In this document: one piece after another, positions 1 to 9,105 of the stretch | Layout: the number at the start of each line of letters is the position of its first letter | Position numbering within the stretch: position 1 is the first letter of the stretch | Source of the DNA: a bacterium | GTDB lineage: Bacteria; Patescibacteriota; Saccharimonadia; Saccharimonadales; UBA4665 | DNA: 64,000 nt | NCBI GenBank assembly: GCA_021810025.1 | Contig: JAJZJS010000004.1 | Span: forward strand, 1 to 64,000 | Direction: 5' to 3' | The notes under the pieces: generated by a model | The model's input: only the letters and a program-made list of their open reading frames with translations | Told to the model about the DNA's origin: nothing | Database searches by the model: none | Position numbers and translations under genes: made by a program

Positions 1-70
1 AGTATAGTCGCTTGTAGTTGCGACCCTCTTGAAGACGTAATTTTATCTGATCATCCGATAGTTTGTTCAT
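1..70 (-). CDS. N-terminus of a possible transposase, cut by window edge
   Basis: A reading frame on the minus strand starts with ATG at 70 and runs off the window; its visible residues begin MNKLSDDQIKLRLQEGRNYK, a charged helix-turn-helix-like start of the kind seen on transposases. No Shine-Dalgarno is visible before it. The neighbourhood contains another transposase fragment (1623-2234), which makes a mobile-element origin plausible, but 23 residues are too few for a firm call. Confidence 0.35.
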   Translation of the reverse strand, partial: MNKLSDDQIKLRLQEGRNYKRLY

Positions 71-137
71 GACTTTTGTTTTAGGAGGACTATCTATATT
101 TTACCATGGAGGTAGTGAGCAGTTACGATACAGCATA

Positions 138-166
138 TTGACTTATAAACAAGCTTATGCTAATAT
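138..166 (+). promoter_or_regulatory. Promoter of the FHA-like gene, probably leaderless
   Basis: TTGACT at 138-143, a 17-nt spacer and TAATAT at 161-166. The ATG at 174 lies 7 nt after the -10 box, so transcription should start at or next to the start codon; no ribosome binding site is visible. Confidence 0.6.
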
Positions 167-173
167 ATAAGTT

Positions 174-752
174 ATGAACCCAGAAACATTAAAACCAGTA
201 CAAAACAATCCCGTCGAAGAAGTCTATAGTAGACTACATTTTAGTCCCTCTGTAGATATAGTTGAAATGAATCAAGATGGTGTTTTGAGAGCGATTATTC
301 CAAAAGACGTAGAAGGAATTATAGAGGGTGGCGTAGAGTATCGAGCTCTTTTTGGGATTCCAAGCGAGCAAAACAGAGACACCGTTCTAGGTATTTTTAA
401 AGGATCTGATGGTGAGACGTACATAAGTAGTGGTGAAGACGGCGTAGAGCCCTTCCTATTTCGTAAAGGTACAAAATTAATTATAGGAAGAAATGGAATG
501 TATGTGGACATGGTTGGTGCTAACGGTAGAATTTTGAGAAGTAGAGTAGATTCAGACCATAGCCAGAGCGTTATAGATGGATTTGGATCTCAAACTTCTG
601 GAGTACAGCTAGAAATATATTTAGACGAAGAGGGTAAGCTTGATGTTAGCGACCATTCATCAAATGGTACAAAAGCTATATTGCCAAAATCTGATAGAGT
701 AGCTAAATTTGTTAATGCTTTAAAACCTAGCGTGTCTGGTTCTAATAACTGA
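174..752 (+). CDS. FHA-domain-like protein
   Basis: A 192-residue soluble protein without signal peptide or membrane segment. Around residues 103-165 it carries forkhead-associated landmarks: IIGRN, later a DHSQS stretch, and then LDVSDHSSNGT, matching the usual D-x-SSNGT end of FHA domains that bind phosphothreonine peptides. The spacing between the GR and SSNGT motifs is longer than in canonical FHA domains, so function is uncertain. It has its own promoter, is followed by a decayed ASCH gene, and lies upstream of a MoxR/vWA-type locus. FHA identity is inferred from the motif alone. Confidence 0.5.
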   Translation: MNPETLKPVQNNPVEEVYSRLHFSPSVDIVEMNQDGVLRAIIPKDVEGIIEGGVEYRALFGIPSEQNRDTVLGIFKGSDGETYISSGEDGVEPFLFRKGTKLIIGRNGMYVDMVGANGRILRSRVDSDHSQSVIDGFGSQTSGVQLEIYLDEEGKLDVSDHSSNGTKAILPKSDRVAKFVNALKPSVSGSNN

Positions 753-791
753 CCTAAGACTTATTAAAAAACTTATACTGTTTTTTTGGAT

Positions 792-1155
792 ATGAACGAA
801 GCAAACATTGAAATTACCTACCTATAGGATATAAAAAGAGGAAATAAAACTATCGAAGGCAGACTTAATAGGGGTAAATATACTAACTATGAGCCCTTAG
901 ATCTAATATGTTTTCAATCTAGTACGCATAACAAAGAAACTTCTTTAACAAAAATGCTGATAGTGTAAAAGTAAAAATTTTAAAAATTGAAAATTTTAAA
1001 AGTTTTGAAGAGATGCTTAAAAAGTAGGCTATAAGAAAGCTATACCGAGAGCAAAAACATTTAAGGAAGCCCTAAGTGTCTATAAGGGTTTTTATTCGCT
1101 TAAAGAAGAAAAACAGTTTGGAGTACTAGCTATTTATATAGATCTCATTGGCTAG
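792..1155 (+). pseudogene. Decayed ASCH-domain gene
   Basis: Starting at ATG 792, the frame gives EITYL, a stop (TAG), then DIKRGNKTIEGRLNRGKY, the classic ASCH start (ligand pocket with K-T-x-E-G-R). After a frameshift near 960 the frame continues with KVKILKIENFKSFEEMLKK, a second stop, another shift, and then a tail ending FGVLAIYIDLIG. The order of motifs follows the intact ASCH gene at 19431-19769 (EGR, VIKINKYNSFKEML). Several stops and shifts mean it is dead. ASCH proteins bind RNA or modified nucleosides in other bacteria; no function is expected here. Confidence 0.7.
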
Positions 1156-1185
1156 ATTTAACACTAAATAAACACTAAAAAACAT

Positions 1186-1191
1186 TATAAT
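1186..1191 (+). promoter_or_regulatory. -10 box of the HAD gene
   Basis: A perfect TATAAT ends 6 nt before the ATG at 1198. This is the same -10 to ATG spacing as at several other genes in the window and suggests a leaderless transcript. No convincing -35 was identified. Confidence 0.45.
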
Positions 1192-1197
1192 AATTAG

Positions 1198-1704
1198 ATG
1201 AACAATTTAATAGATATTGCAATTTTTGATGTAGACGGAACTATATGGGAAAAGGGAGTTGTCCCAGACACTGTAGTTAGAGGTTTTAAACACTTGCATA
1301 AAAATGGCACTTTAACTACTGTTTCAACGGGTAGAGGTTATATTAGACTAAAAGAAGCCCTGGGAGTTTCATTTGATGATTTAATATCGGATAAATCTCC
1401 CATTATTGTGGAACATGGTACAAAAATTGTAGATAAAAAAGGAAATACATTATTTGCAGATTTTTTAAATGACGAAGAAATTGATCACATTGTAGACTTT
1501 ACCAGAAATAACATCGATTTATTTAAAATGCTTTTGTTTTATCCTAACAATCCAAATGAAAAAGTTAAGATTTGTTGCTTTAACAAAAGTGATTTAGAAA
1601 TGGAAATTAAAAAACGTGGTCACTATGCCGTCTTCACCACTACAAATCCCGTATTACCAAGGAAAGACGTGGTGACTACTACCCAAGCACCCCAGGTGAT
1701 CTGA
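1198..1704 (+). CDS. HAD-family hydrolase, 3' end replaced by transposase DNA
   Basis: The protein opens with IAIFDVDGT (residues 7-15), the HAD motif I with nucleophile Asp11 and acid Asp13, and has STGR (motif II region) near residue 43. It looks like a Cof-type phosphatase acting on small phosphorylated metabolites. After about residue 145 the frame enters sequence that in another frame encodes a DDE transposase, so the last ~20 residues are not HAD sequence and the cap and motif III/IV region is missing. A functional enzyme is unlikely. Leaderless promoter at 1186. Confidence 0.65.
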   Translation: MNNLIDIAIFDVDGTIWEKGVVPDTVVRGFKHLHKNGTLTTVSTGRGYIRLKEALGVSFDDLISDKSPIIVEHGTKIVDKKGNTLFADFLNDEEIDHIVDFTRNNIDLFKMLLFYPNNPNEKVKICCFNKSDLEMEIKKRGHYAVFTTTNPVLPRKDVVTTTQAPQVI

Positions 1705-2234
1705 TCCAGCTGGATTGTGTCATTAAGTTCATTAATGGCATTAGACGCTATGTTATCTCGGCCATTGATTACAACTCTGAGTTTGCTTTCACTATGGCTT
1801 ACACCAGCCTATCCAGTGCTAGAGCTAAGGACTTTTTAGACAAGTTTATTAGTGTTGCTCCCTTCGAGGTTAGCAGAGTCCAGACAGATAACGGCAGTGA
1901 GTTCTACAAGCTGTTCCATGAGTCTTGTGAAAAGCAAGGGTTAAAACACTACTGGAACTATCCTAGGAGCCCTAGAATGAACGCTAAGATTGAGCGCTAC
2001 AACCGGACTGTCCAGGAAGAGTTTGTTGATTACCACCTAGAAGATATGGCCTATGACCTGCCTAGCTTTAACTACCAGCTAACGGACTGGCTGATTTGGT
2101 ACAACACTGAAAGACCCCATTGGACGCTAAAACTTAAAAGTCCTTTGAGAGCATTACTTGATACATTACAATTGCCATTAGCAGAGTCCAATATGTTATG
2201 GACCGATACACATAATTTACAAAAAAACCAGTAA
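1623..2234 (+). pseudogene. Transposase fragment with DDE integrase core (IS481/IS3-like)
   Basis: The frame reads through from about 1623 (HHYKSRITKERRGDYY) to a stop at 2234. It holds the retroviral-type integrase core: LIQLDC (first Asp), VQTDNGSEF (second Asp) and MNAKIERYNRTVQEEF (Glu), ending in WYNTERPHWTL. The N-terminal helix-turn-helix half is absent, so this is a 5'-truncated insertion sequence inserted into or recombined with the HAD gene. The ATG at 1794 is internal and not a real start. Base composition is clearly more GC-rich than the flanking DNA, supporting transfer. Confidence 0.75.
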
Positions 2235-2264
2235 ATGTTACAATATAGAGTGGCAATATTAAAG

Positions 2265-2302
2265 ATTATTGTTTATTCTTAAGTAGGTTAAGATAAACAA
2301 TA
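2265..2302. terminator. Long AT-rich hairpin after the transposase fragment
   Basis: TTATTGTTTATTCTTAA pairs with TTAAGATAAACAATAA around a GTAGG loop with a single bulge, followed by A-rich sequence. It separates the transposase fragment from the next gene and could be a terminator in either direction or an element end. Confidence 0.45.
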
Positions 2303-2318
2303 AAAATTAGAGAAAAGC

Positions 2319-2618
2319 ATGGATAATATAGATCATTTTGTAGAAATCTTGCTAAAGGAAAAAGGCGTTACTGGAGTTGACGAGGAAGTCCTGGCTGGAC
2401 TTAAGAAAGATCTATCTTCTAGATTAGTTCAGTTTATTAATAAACGGGTAATTGAGTCTTTACCAGAATCGAATCGAAAGGAGCTCAATTCTCTTATCGA
2501 ATCTAGTCCAGTAGACAATATCAAAATTCAGAATTTCTTATCCTCTCATATTATTAATTTGCCTGAAATAATAATTAATGCCATGCAGGAGTTTAAAAGA
2601 CTCTATAGCGGAGAATAA
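2319..2618 (+). CDS. Small helical protein, DUF5663-like
   Basis: A 99-residue, probably all-helical acidic protein without signal peptide. The pattern of an N-terminal VEILLKEKGV, then LKKDLSSRLVQFINKRVIESLPESNRKEL, resembles the small DUF5663-type proteins frequent in CPR genomes, whose function is unknown. It sits 20 nt before the 1301-residue membrane protein, same strand, so the two are probably co-transcribed. Family assignment is from memory of the pattern. Confidence 0.5.
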   Translation: MDNIDHFVEILLKEKGVTGVDEEVLAGLKKDLSSRLVQFINKRVIESLPESNRKELNSLIESSPVDNIKIQNFLSSHIINLPEIIINAMQEFKRLYSGE

Positions 2619-2637
2619 CAAATCTTAATCATAGTTT

Positions 2638-5600
2638 ATGAACGAAGATAAATTTACTGAGACTAATCAACATGCTCAGATTCATGAACCATCCTTACCC
2701 CATGAATTGAATCAATCCTTGCTAACCGAAGAGCAGCTTAATAGTCTTCTTCAAATTCAACTAGTCGATGTATCGGGTGCTGTCCATAGTGAAGCTGCTG
2801 ATAGCGCGGATGAATCGCTTCGTCAACGCACTGTTGAGCATGGAGTCAAAGGATTTATTAAGAAAATCTGGTATGGAAATATTGCTAGAGATTATATACG
2901 CCAGCGTGACATAAATCGTAACAGTGTAGCAATTATTGAGAATCAGAATATATATACTCATTCTGGGGGTTCTATTGAGGATCATAGGGCTGCAATGGCA
3001 GCTGTTATTGAGCGGGTTACGTCAGACTATGGGTTGCTTCACGAAGGAGAGAAAAATCAGGCTGCCGCAGAATATATAGGAGGAGTTCAATTAGAGGAAA
3101 GATTGAAATTAGCTGTTGGACTTTTTGCGCGCGGGGAAATGGATTACGATGATCTTGAAACAGAGAGATTAAGGTTGAATAGTATGTTTGGGCGGCTCCA
3201 AAAGGGCGAAGATCGCAATAAGGGTCTACTTTATGCAGATAATGTAATCGAAGTAGCACGGAATGCTAGAGCGGCATTTGAACATGGCATTGGCCTAGAT
3301 GCTATAGATCAAGCTCTTAAAACAAAAATTGCTGAGGTGGAATTAGGAGTAAGAACTCCAAAAAGTGGTGAATTAGCTGATAGAATTATTGATCGATTGT
3401 ATAAAAGCCCTATTGGTAGTTTGGTGAGCGAGACTACTCTGGCGACGGCCGTAGCAGTGGGTATCGGTGTCTCTAAATTTTCGGCCAAGAAAATAGTAAC
3501 AGCATTAGGTGCTACGATTGCAATTGGAGTGGGTGCTTCTGGTATTGCCGCAGTTCGAGAATCATATCGTCTTAAGCAAGAAAAACGGTTGCATGATCGA
3601 CAAATGGCTGAAGGGGGTGAGCTAAATATCGATAATTCTAAAAGACGACAGAGTATTGAGGAAACAAGATATAGGACCGCTAATGCCTCCGACCTGATCG
3701 GTCGACTAACTGAAGCAATCGAACTCAACGAACCAAATAGTACGGATGCTATTAGGGCTACTATGGATGCCATAGCAGAAGCTCAAACCAGAATTGAATT
3801 ATCGGATAAATTAAAAATAGATTTAATTCGATTTGATTCTAAATTGACAGTTGAACAACAGCGCCGTGATTTGGATATTGCATTAGCAGGGGCTCGGGTC
3901 AAATTAAGAAAAGAAATTGAAGCTAATGTAGATAATTTTGCTACGGCAGGTTTGGATTCAAGCTGGGCCGATACGTATCTTAATTCTCAAATTGAAGGTA
4001 TGGTCAATCTTATCGAAGCAGATTTTGAGCAAAAAAATATAGCCTTTAAGTCTCTTAGGCGTAAGCGAATGTTAGGAGCGGCTGCCATAGGCTTTGTCGT
4101 TGGCTCTATCGTAGGAGGACTAAGTGAGGAACTTAAAAGTGTAGTCGATGATAGTCTCAAAGGAGTTTTTGCGCCTTCAAATAATAAGCAAACAAGTACA
4201 ACTGAATTGGCCAACCTTCTGCATCGTGGCGATAAAGTCTCTAGTGCTAACCATCGTTTCAATAATTTTGAGCATAGTTCCTATAAATTTGGTAAGAATG
4301 CCCTAGATCTTCCAGCTGGTTATCATGTGGTTGCATTAAATAATGGGACTTCCCGTGAGTTGCTTGGCCCCAATGGAAAAGTTGTTCTAAGTCATGTTCA
4401 ATTAAATGAGCACGGTACATTATCTAGCGATAATATTAAAGAGCTTCAAGCCAAGGGGTTTAAATTAGAGGTTAGCCATCAGGAGTACCAAACTACTACT
4501 TCTACTTCTCGAACTATCAATACAAGTACCGCTGAATATATTGCTTCTCATCAAAGCGAGTTTACAACTGTTCATCGCAATATTTGGTATGACAATAATT
4601 TGCCATATCCCAACCGCAATGAACTTGCAACTTGGTGGGGAGGTCAAAACGGCACAGGTATTAATGCTCAGGGTAACTTTGTGCTCAATGTTTCTCACAT
4701 GACGCCAGGTGGTTCTTATGAAGGAAGTCAAGCCGTTAACTATCAGACATTACTCCAAAATCATCAACTTGGATTAGCAATAAGTATCGACCAAAGCCAC
4801 CAAAATCAAGTTGTTTTATTGCATTTCAATAATGACGGAAATGTAATTATTCCAGCCGGTGACCCTGTATTAGGCAGCGTATTCCAGAACCAAGATGGTC
4901 ACGCTGCCTTTCTTGGCGCTTACGCTGAAGTTGTTCAGATAGGTCCAAGCAATGCCCAAGGAACAGCTATAAATATGCTAGGGACGCTCGTGGGAAGCAA
5001 TCAAGTAAACAGTATTCCTGAAACAATTCAATCTGTTATTCATGAGAGCGCTCAACATATTATTACTCATATTGAGGCACCACAAACAACTACTCTTCCG
5101 GTTCAAGTCACACCTGTTATACCAGTGCTTCCGAGAAAAGGACTAGAAGATCTTGCTTCTAGTAACGAATATAATGGAGGATATTATAGGGGCTATGCCT
5201 ATGTTCAACCTACAGAATCATATGTTTTAGGTAGCCAGTTAATATCATCTCAAGATCTAAAAGCGCCAAGCATTCAATTTCCCCTAGCACCAGAACTACA
5301 AGATAATCCAGATGTAGAGCTTGATGCCTCTGTGATTGCCAAAAGGTATTTAAGAGCTATGCCGACAGACACCAAAAAAAAGGTTGTTAAACTGACTAAA
5401 CAGCTATCAATGGAACCAAATGCTTCTCACCCCAGGGCAGTTGTAGTCATTCCGGTTGCAGCCCATCAGGAAGGTAAAAATATTTATCAGACATTATTAC
5501 AGTATTCTAGACAACAAAATATAGATTTTGAAGACCTTGAAATTATTACTTATGCTAATTATCCAGAAGGAACTAAACCAGATCAGACAATTCGTGAAAT

Positions 5601-6543
5601 TAGAAGGTTTCAAAAAGAGTTTCCAGCAGTTAGAGTTCGTTTGATCAGGCAGAAATTATCTCGACCTGAAGCAGTCATTGGGAATATTAGAAAGCTTGCG
5701 ACAGATACAGTCTTAAATGACTTAAATCAAAGAGGAGTTGACTTAAACAAGCTTGTTTTAATCTCAAATGATGCTGACAGTAATTGGATTAACCCAGAAT
5801 ATATTAAAACTATCCTAGATCGAGCCGAGAATAATCCCAAGACTGACGCATTTTTGGGTTTTATAGATTGGTCTTACGATGCCTATAAAGCTCACCCCGA
5901 AATTTTAATAAGTACTCGTTTTATGCAGATGCTAGAAGTATATATAAGACGGAGTCAAGGTAATCTTGGTTCATCGGGGGCTAATTTTGCTTTTAGACCC
6001 AGTATATATATGGCGACTGGAGGTTATCGGACTAATATTAATATAGGTGAAGATGTAATGTTGGGGAGAATGATTAAGTCGGTCCGATCCGGCTCAAATT
6101 CACGACAACCAATTGCTTATCTTGGCAGGAGAAGTGAAATCAATACTAACGCACGAAGAGCGATCAGTAAGCTTTTAAAAGATGGAGGTGCTGCTGCAAG
6201 CATGTGGAACGAAGGGTTTACTGCCAAAGATTCATTACGGACTCAAACCTTTAATTTAGCGCCAATGAACTTAAATGATAAAGGAGTTGTTGAAGAGCTA
6301 ATAAATACTATTGAAAAGCAGCTCAATACTACTTTTGAGATGTATGGTCCTAGTTTTCAAAGATCGGGTACATATAAAGCCGGCAGTGCATTAGCCTACT
6401 TTGATAACGAAACTCTCCGCCAGATAAACAGAATGCTTTGGGCTATCGGCATAAATGTGAAATGGTCAGCGGATGGTAAATTCAAAATCACAAACTCTGA
6501 TCGAATGATAAAAAATATTAGGTTGTGGCAAGGAACGCACTAA
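2638..6543 (+). CDS. Large membrane protein with C-terminal GT-A glycosyltransferase domain
   Basis: The 1301-residue protein has three visible parts. Residues ~1-500 are charged helical sequence interrupted by hydrophobic segments near 262-305 and 478-495 (Gly-rich, AIGFVVGSIVGG). Residues ~500-850 are polar, Asn/Ser/Thr/His-rich, and look extracytoplasmic. From ~930 a family 2-like glycosyltransferase fold begins (VVVIPVAAHQEGKNIYQTLL), with a DxD-type motif SNDADSNW near 1043, and GANFAFRPSIYMATGGY followed by GEDVMLGR near 1140, as in processive GT2 enzymes. No flanking transmembrane channel of the cellulose-synthase type is seen. If the N-terminal hairpin places middle and end on different sides, topology must be sorted out. 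The fusion is unusual. Confidence 0.65.
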   Translation: MNEDKFTETNQHAQIHEPSLPHELNQSLLTEEQLNSLLQIQLVDVSGAVHSEAADSADESLRQRTVEHGVKGFIKKIWYGNIARDYIRQRDINRNSVAIIENQNIYTHSGGSIEDHRAAMAAVIERVTSDYGLLHEGEKNQAAAEYIGGVQLEERLKLAVGLFARGEMDYDDLETERLRLNSMFGRLQKGEDRNKGLLYADNVIEVARNARAAFEHGIGLDAIDQALKTKIAEVELGVRTPKSGELADRIIDRLYKSPIGSLVSETTLATAVAVGIGVSKFSAKKIVTALGATIAIGVGASGIAAVRESYRLKQEKRLHDRQMAEGGELNIDNSKRRQSIEETRYRTANASDLIGRLTEAIELNEPNSTDAIRATMDAIAEAQTRIELSDKLKIDLIRFDSKLTVEQQRRDLDIALAGARVKLRKEIEANVDNFATAGLDSSWADTYLNSQIEGMVNLIEADFEQKNIAFKSLRRKRMLGAAAIGFVVGSIVGGLSEELKSVVDDSLKGVFAPSNNKQTSTTELANLLHRGDKVSSANHRFNNFEHSSYKFGKNALDLPAGYHVVALNNGTSRELLGPNGKVVLSHVQLNEHGTLSSDNIKELQAKGFKLEVSHQEYQTTTSTSRTINTSTAEYIASHQSEFTTVHRNIWYDNNLPYPNRNELATWWGGQNGTGINAQGNFVLNVSHMTPGGSYEGSQAVNYQTLLQNHQLGLAISIDQSHQNQVVLLHFNNDGNVIIPAGDPVLGSVFQNQDGHAAFLGAYAEVVQIGPSNAQGTAINMLGTLVGSNQVNSIPETIQSVIHESAQHIITHIEAPQTTTLPVQVTPVIPVLPRKGLEDLASSNEYNGGYYRGYAYVQPTESYVLGSQLISSQDLKAPSIQFPLAPELQDNPDVELDASVIAKRYLRAMPTDTKKKVVKLTKQLSMEPNASHPRAVVVIPVAAHQEGKNIYQTLLQYSRQQNIDFEDLEIITYANYPEGTKPDQTIREIRRFQKEFPAVRVRLIRQKLSRPEAVIGNIRKLATDTVLNDLNQRGVDLNKLVLISNDADSNWINPEYIKTILDRAENNPKTDAFLGFIDWSYDAYKAHPEILISTRFMQMLEVYIRRSQGNLGSSGANFAFRPSIYMATGGYRTNINIGEDVMLGRMIKSVRSGSNSRQPIAYLGRRSEINTNARRAISKLLKDGGAAASMWNEGFTAKDSLRTQTFNLAPMNLNDKGVVEELINTIEKQLNTTFEMYGPSFQRSGTYKAGSALAYFDNETLRQINRMLWAIGINVKWSADGKFKITNSDRMIKNIRLWQGTH

Positions 6544-6833
6544 GACTGAAGTCTAACCGTTGCTTCATTTGCAATATCTATTAAAGACTGGGCTTTTTCA
6601 GACAAATCATCGATTTGTTCAGCAAACGTCAGGGCTTTTTCTAGAAGCTTTGGATTATCCGTTGCCCTAACAGCTGCTAGACAAATATCGAATTTCCTCG
6701 AAGGGCTATCCTCAAGTTTATCTATTAATGGCAGCAATGAGTTAAATGCCCTCTCTTTAATACTGGTTAATAACGTCTCATCACTATTGTTAGACGGCGC
6801 CAAGTCAGTCGTTCTATTCGTGTCCTCGTCCAT
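6540..6833 (-). CDS. Small helical protein of unknown function
   Basis: A 97-residue acidic protein with a polar N-terminus and then helices (IKERAFNSLLPLIDKLEDSP, LLEKALTFAEQIDDLSEKAQ) resembling a single TPR-like repeat pair. It is convergent with the large glycosyltransferase protein and their stop codons overlap by 4 nt. The start at 6833 has no strong ribosome binding site. I do not recognise a family. Confidence 0.45.
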   Translation of the reverse strand: MDEDTNRTTDLAPSNNSDETLLTSIKERAFNSLLPLIDKLEDSPSRKFDICLAAVRATDNPKLLEKALTFAEQIDDLSEKAQSLIDIANEATVRLQS

Positions 6834-6956
6834 TTTTATCCTTTATTATACCTAAACTAATTATAGCATAACCAAAATAAAAAAAATCTTTGACACCAAA
6901 CTTGCCTTGACGCTCAACTTTAGCTTAGAAGAAATAATATAAAGCATAATATATAA

Positions 6957-6985
6957 TTGACAAAAAAGCCTAAATACAGTAATAT
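6957..6985 (+). promoter_or_regulatory. Promoter of the vWA-MoxR-DUF58 run
   Basis: TTGACA at 6957-6962, a 17-nt spacer and TAATAT at 6980-6985. The first gene starts at 7011 with AAGGGG as ribosome binding site, so this transcript has a normal leader. Confidence 0.6.
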
Positions 6986-7010
6986 AAATTTATTAACTTA
7001 AGGGGTTTGT

Positions 7011-8054
7011 ATGTCGACGCTGTTTTCGTCTACTGAAATAAGCACTATAGCACCTGAATTTATTAGGTCAATTGCTCATGCCCCCGATTCTATAGCAGAT
7101 CCTTGGGCGATCGCGGTAGGCGGGGCAGCTATGGTAGTTTATGCTGCCTATGAATGGTTTAGTTACGATCTAGCCAAGCCGGAAGGATTGAGCCATGATG
7201 CTTCAAACCCAGGACTAGTGCGTTTGGCAGTTAAAGATATGAAGACTGGTGAAGACAGCAACAGTGTCGTCTATGATCGCTTTTATAGAATGGGACGACC
7301 TATCGCTATAGGTGTAGCGGCTATAGCACTTGCTACTACTGCTTTAGCAGGAGTTAGCTATACTGCTGAACAAGTTCATGGTCAAGCCAATATAGTAACT
7401 GATCTTCAAACATCTAATTCGACGGTTGATACCATGGATGGCCCTCACCATGAAAGTCGCTTTAAGGCAGCTAAGCAAGCGATCATAAACAGTGGTTATT
7501 CTGGAAACATGGCTGTATATCAGTTCGGAAACAATAATAATGTTAGTGTTCCTTTAGAAAAGTTTAATCGAAAATCGTTGGAAGCTAATGTTACTCCGTC
7601 TCAGGTTGATATCAATGGCGCTAATCTTGTAAGTTCTATGCAAAAGGCTAGCGAGATTTTACCAAATCATACAGGTGAAGAAATAGTTATAACTGATGGA
7701 TTAATTGAGGATAAGGCTAGCGCAGTAGACGCTCAAGTAGCAGCCCAAAAAGTCGAAGGAATAGAAACAAAAATTATAGTAATTGGCACAAAGGGTTCCA
7801 ACTATTATGTGAATATTGGGGCAAGTCCTACGCCATCTTCTCCTAACACCCAGGTATTTGATGGCTTACCAGAAGGCGATGTTATAAAAGTGTCAAACCC
7901 TAATCAGATCGAAACAATTATTGGAAAGACCGTTAAATCGGCCGACTCTAGTCCTGTTCAAAAGCCCTACTTTCCGGCATATTTACCTGGGATAGTTTTA
8001 GGTCTCTTTGGCTTCCTTGGACTTCGTAAACAGCACAAGAGAAAGATAATTTGA
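7011..8054 (+). CDS. Membrane-anchored vWA-like protein (BatA-type)
   Basis: 347 residues with hydrophobic segments near 34-48, 98-120 and 322-338, the last followed by a basic tail (RKQHKRKII). Between them a von Willebrand A-like domain can be traced: TDLQTSNSTVD replaces the usual DxSxS metal-site loop, RFKAAKQAI matches the following helix, and EEIVITDGLIED matches the late MIDAS Asp. The MIDAS is imperfect, so metal binding is doubtful. vWA proteins of this kind work with MoxR ATPases and DUF58 proteins in maturation of envelope or metal-containing complexes; both partners follow directly. Confidence 0.6.
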   Translation: MSTLFSSTEISTIAPEFIRSIAHAPDSIADPWAIAVGGAAMVVYAAYEWFSYDLAKPEGLSHDASNPGLVRLAVKDMKTGEDSNSVVYDRFYRMGRPIAIGVAAIALATTALAGVSYTAEQVHGQANIVTDLQTSNSTVDTMDGPHHESRFKAAKQAIINSGYSGNMAVYQFGNNNNVSVPLEKFNRKSLEANVTPSQVDINGANLVSSMQKASEILPNHTGEEIVITDGLIEDKASAVDAQVAAQKVEGIETKIIVIGTKGSNYYVNIGASPTPSSPNTQVFDGLPEGDVIKVSNPNQIETIIGKTVKSADSSPVQKPYFPAYLPGIVLGLFGFLGLRKQHKRKII

Positions 8055-8088
8055 GTATAACTAAAGAATTTAATTAAGGAGAAATATT

Positions 8089-9057
8089 ATGTCAGGAGAA
8101 AAAACACAAGCCTATCGAGTATTGGATTTAGTAAGAAGTGAGATTACACCCTTTACTTACTTTCCCAATGAAACCGATAGAGATGCTTTAGTAGCGGGAA
8201 TCGCTTCAGGACTACACCCTTTACTCAATGGTGAGCCAGGAGGCGGAAAAACAAGTATAGCTAAGGCACTAGCACAATCTATGGATGTTAGTTTTGGTCG
8301 TCATCAAGGTGATCCCAGAAGTGATACTAGACATATACTGGGAACACGTATTTTTGATCAAGAAACTAATAGTTATAGATTTCTTGAAGGACCAATATTT
8401 AATAATATTCTTCTAGCTGATGAAGCAAATCGTGACAATCCTGGTACTCAGGCAGCCTACATAGAGGCTATGCAAGAGAAGCAGGTTACAACTATGGACG
8501 GAGTAAAACGACCATTGCCAGATTTTTTTAGGGTTATCGCTACTCAAAACTATGCCGATGAAACCGAAGGAATTAATCTCTTAACAGACGCAAATACGGA
8601 TCGTTTTGGATTTTTACTGGATTTATCTAAACCTTATGATGAAGAGGACCTTCTAAAAGTTAAGTTAATAAGGGATAAGTGGCAACTAACCGGCGGTCCT
8701 TCAGCGGTAGTTAATGAAAAAGACATGGTTGCAGCAGAACGAGCAATTATGAGTATCGAACAGGACGCCGATCCAGACCGAACTAGACATGCCCAATTTC
8801 TCGTTATGAGCGTTCGTAATCATCCTGATGTTGATGCTAATGAGAGTATTTTAAACAAAGCCCGTCCAACTCTTCAAATGCTTCAACTTGCCTGCGGGCT
8901 ATGTGCTCTCGAAAATAGTGTTACTTTACAGGAGTCGCAAATTAATACGGCGGCACCTTATGTTTTGGGTCATCGAACTAGATTAACAAATTCTGCAATT
9001 CAAGAAGGTAAGACACCTGCAAGTGTGATTGCTGAAGTCGTTGCAAATTACGCTTAA
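8089..9057 (+). CDS. MoxR-family AAA+ ATPase
   Basis: 322 residues. Walker A GEPGGGKTSIAKALA lies near residues 45-59, Walker B ILLADEANRDNP near 108-119, and sensor 1 IATQNYADETEG near 145. The C-terminal lid is helical. This is the MoxR/RavA clade of chaperone-like ATPases that remodel partner proteins through vWA and DUF58 proteins. A strong ribosome binding site (AAGGAG) precedes the ATG. Gene order vWA, MoxR, DUF58 supports a functional unit; the client is not known, but the two secreted proteins downstream are candidates. Confidence 0.85.
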   Translation: MSGEKTQAYRVLDLVRSEITPFTYFPNETDRDALVAGIASGLHPLLNGEPGGGKTSIAKALAQSMDVSFGRHQGDPRSDTRHILGTRIFDQETNSYRFLEGPIFNNILLADEANRDNPGTQAAYIEAMQEKQVTTMDGVKRPLPDFFRVIATQNYADETEGINLLTDANTDRFGFLLDLSKPYDEEDLLKVKLIRDKWQLTGGPSAVVNEKDMVAAERAIMSIEQDADPDRTRHAQFLVMSVRNHPDVDANESILNKARPTLQMLQLACGLCALENSVTLQESQINTAAPYVLGHRTRLTNSAIQEGKTPASVIAEVVANYA

Positions 9058-9105
9058 CGCCAAAATTTTAAAAATATCAACCTTAATTTTTTAGGAATTG
9101 AAACT

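Noticed and set aside
1794-2234. Transposase gene starting at ATG 1794
   Set aside because: The same frame is open and homologous upstream to about 1623; the ATG lies inside the DDE core.
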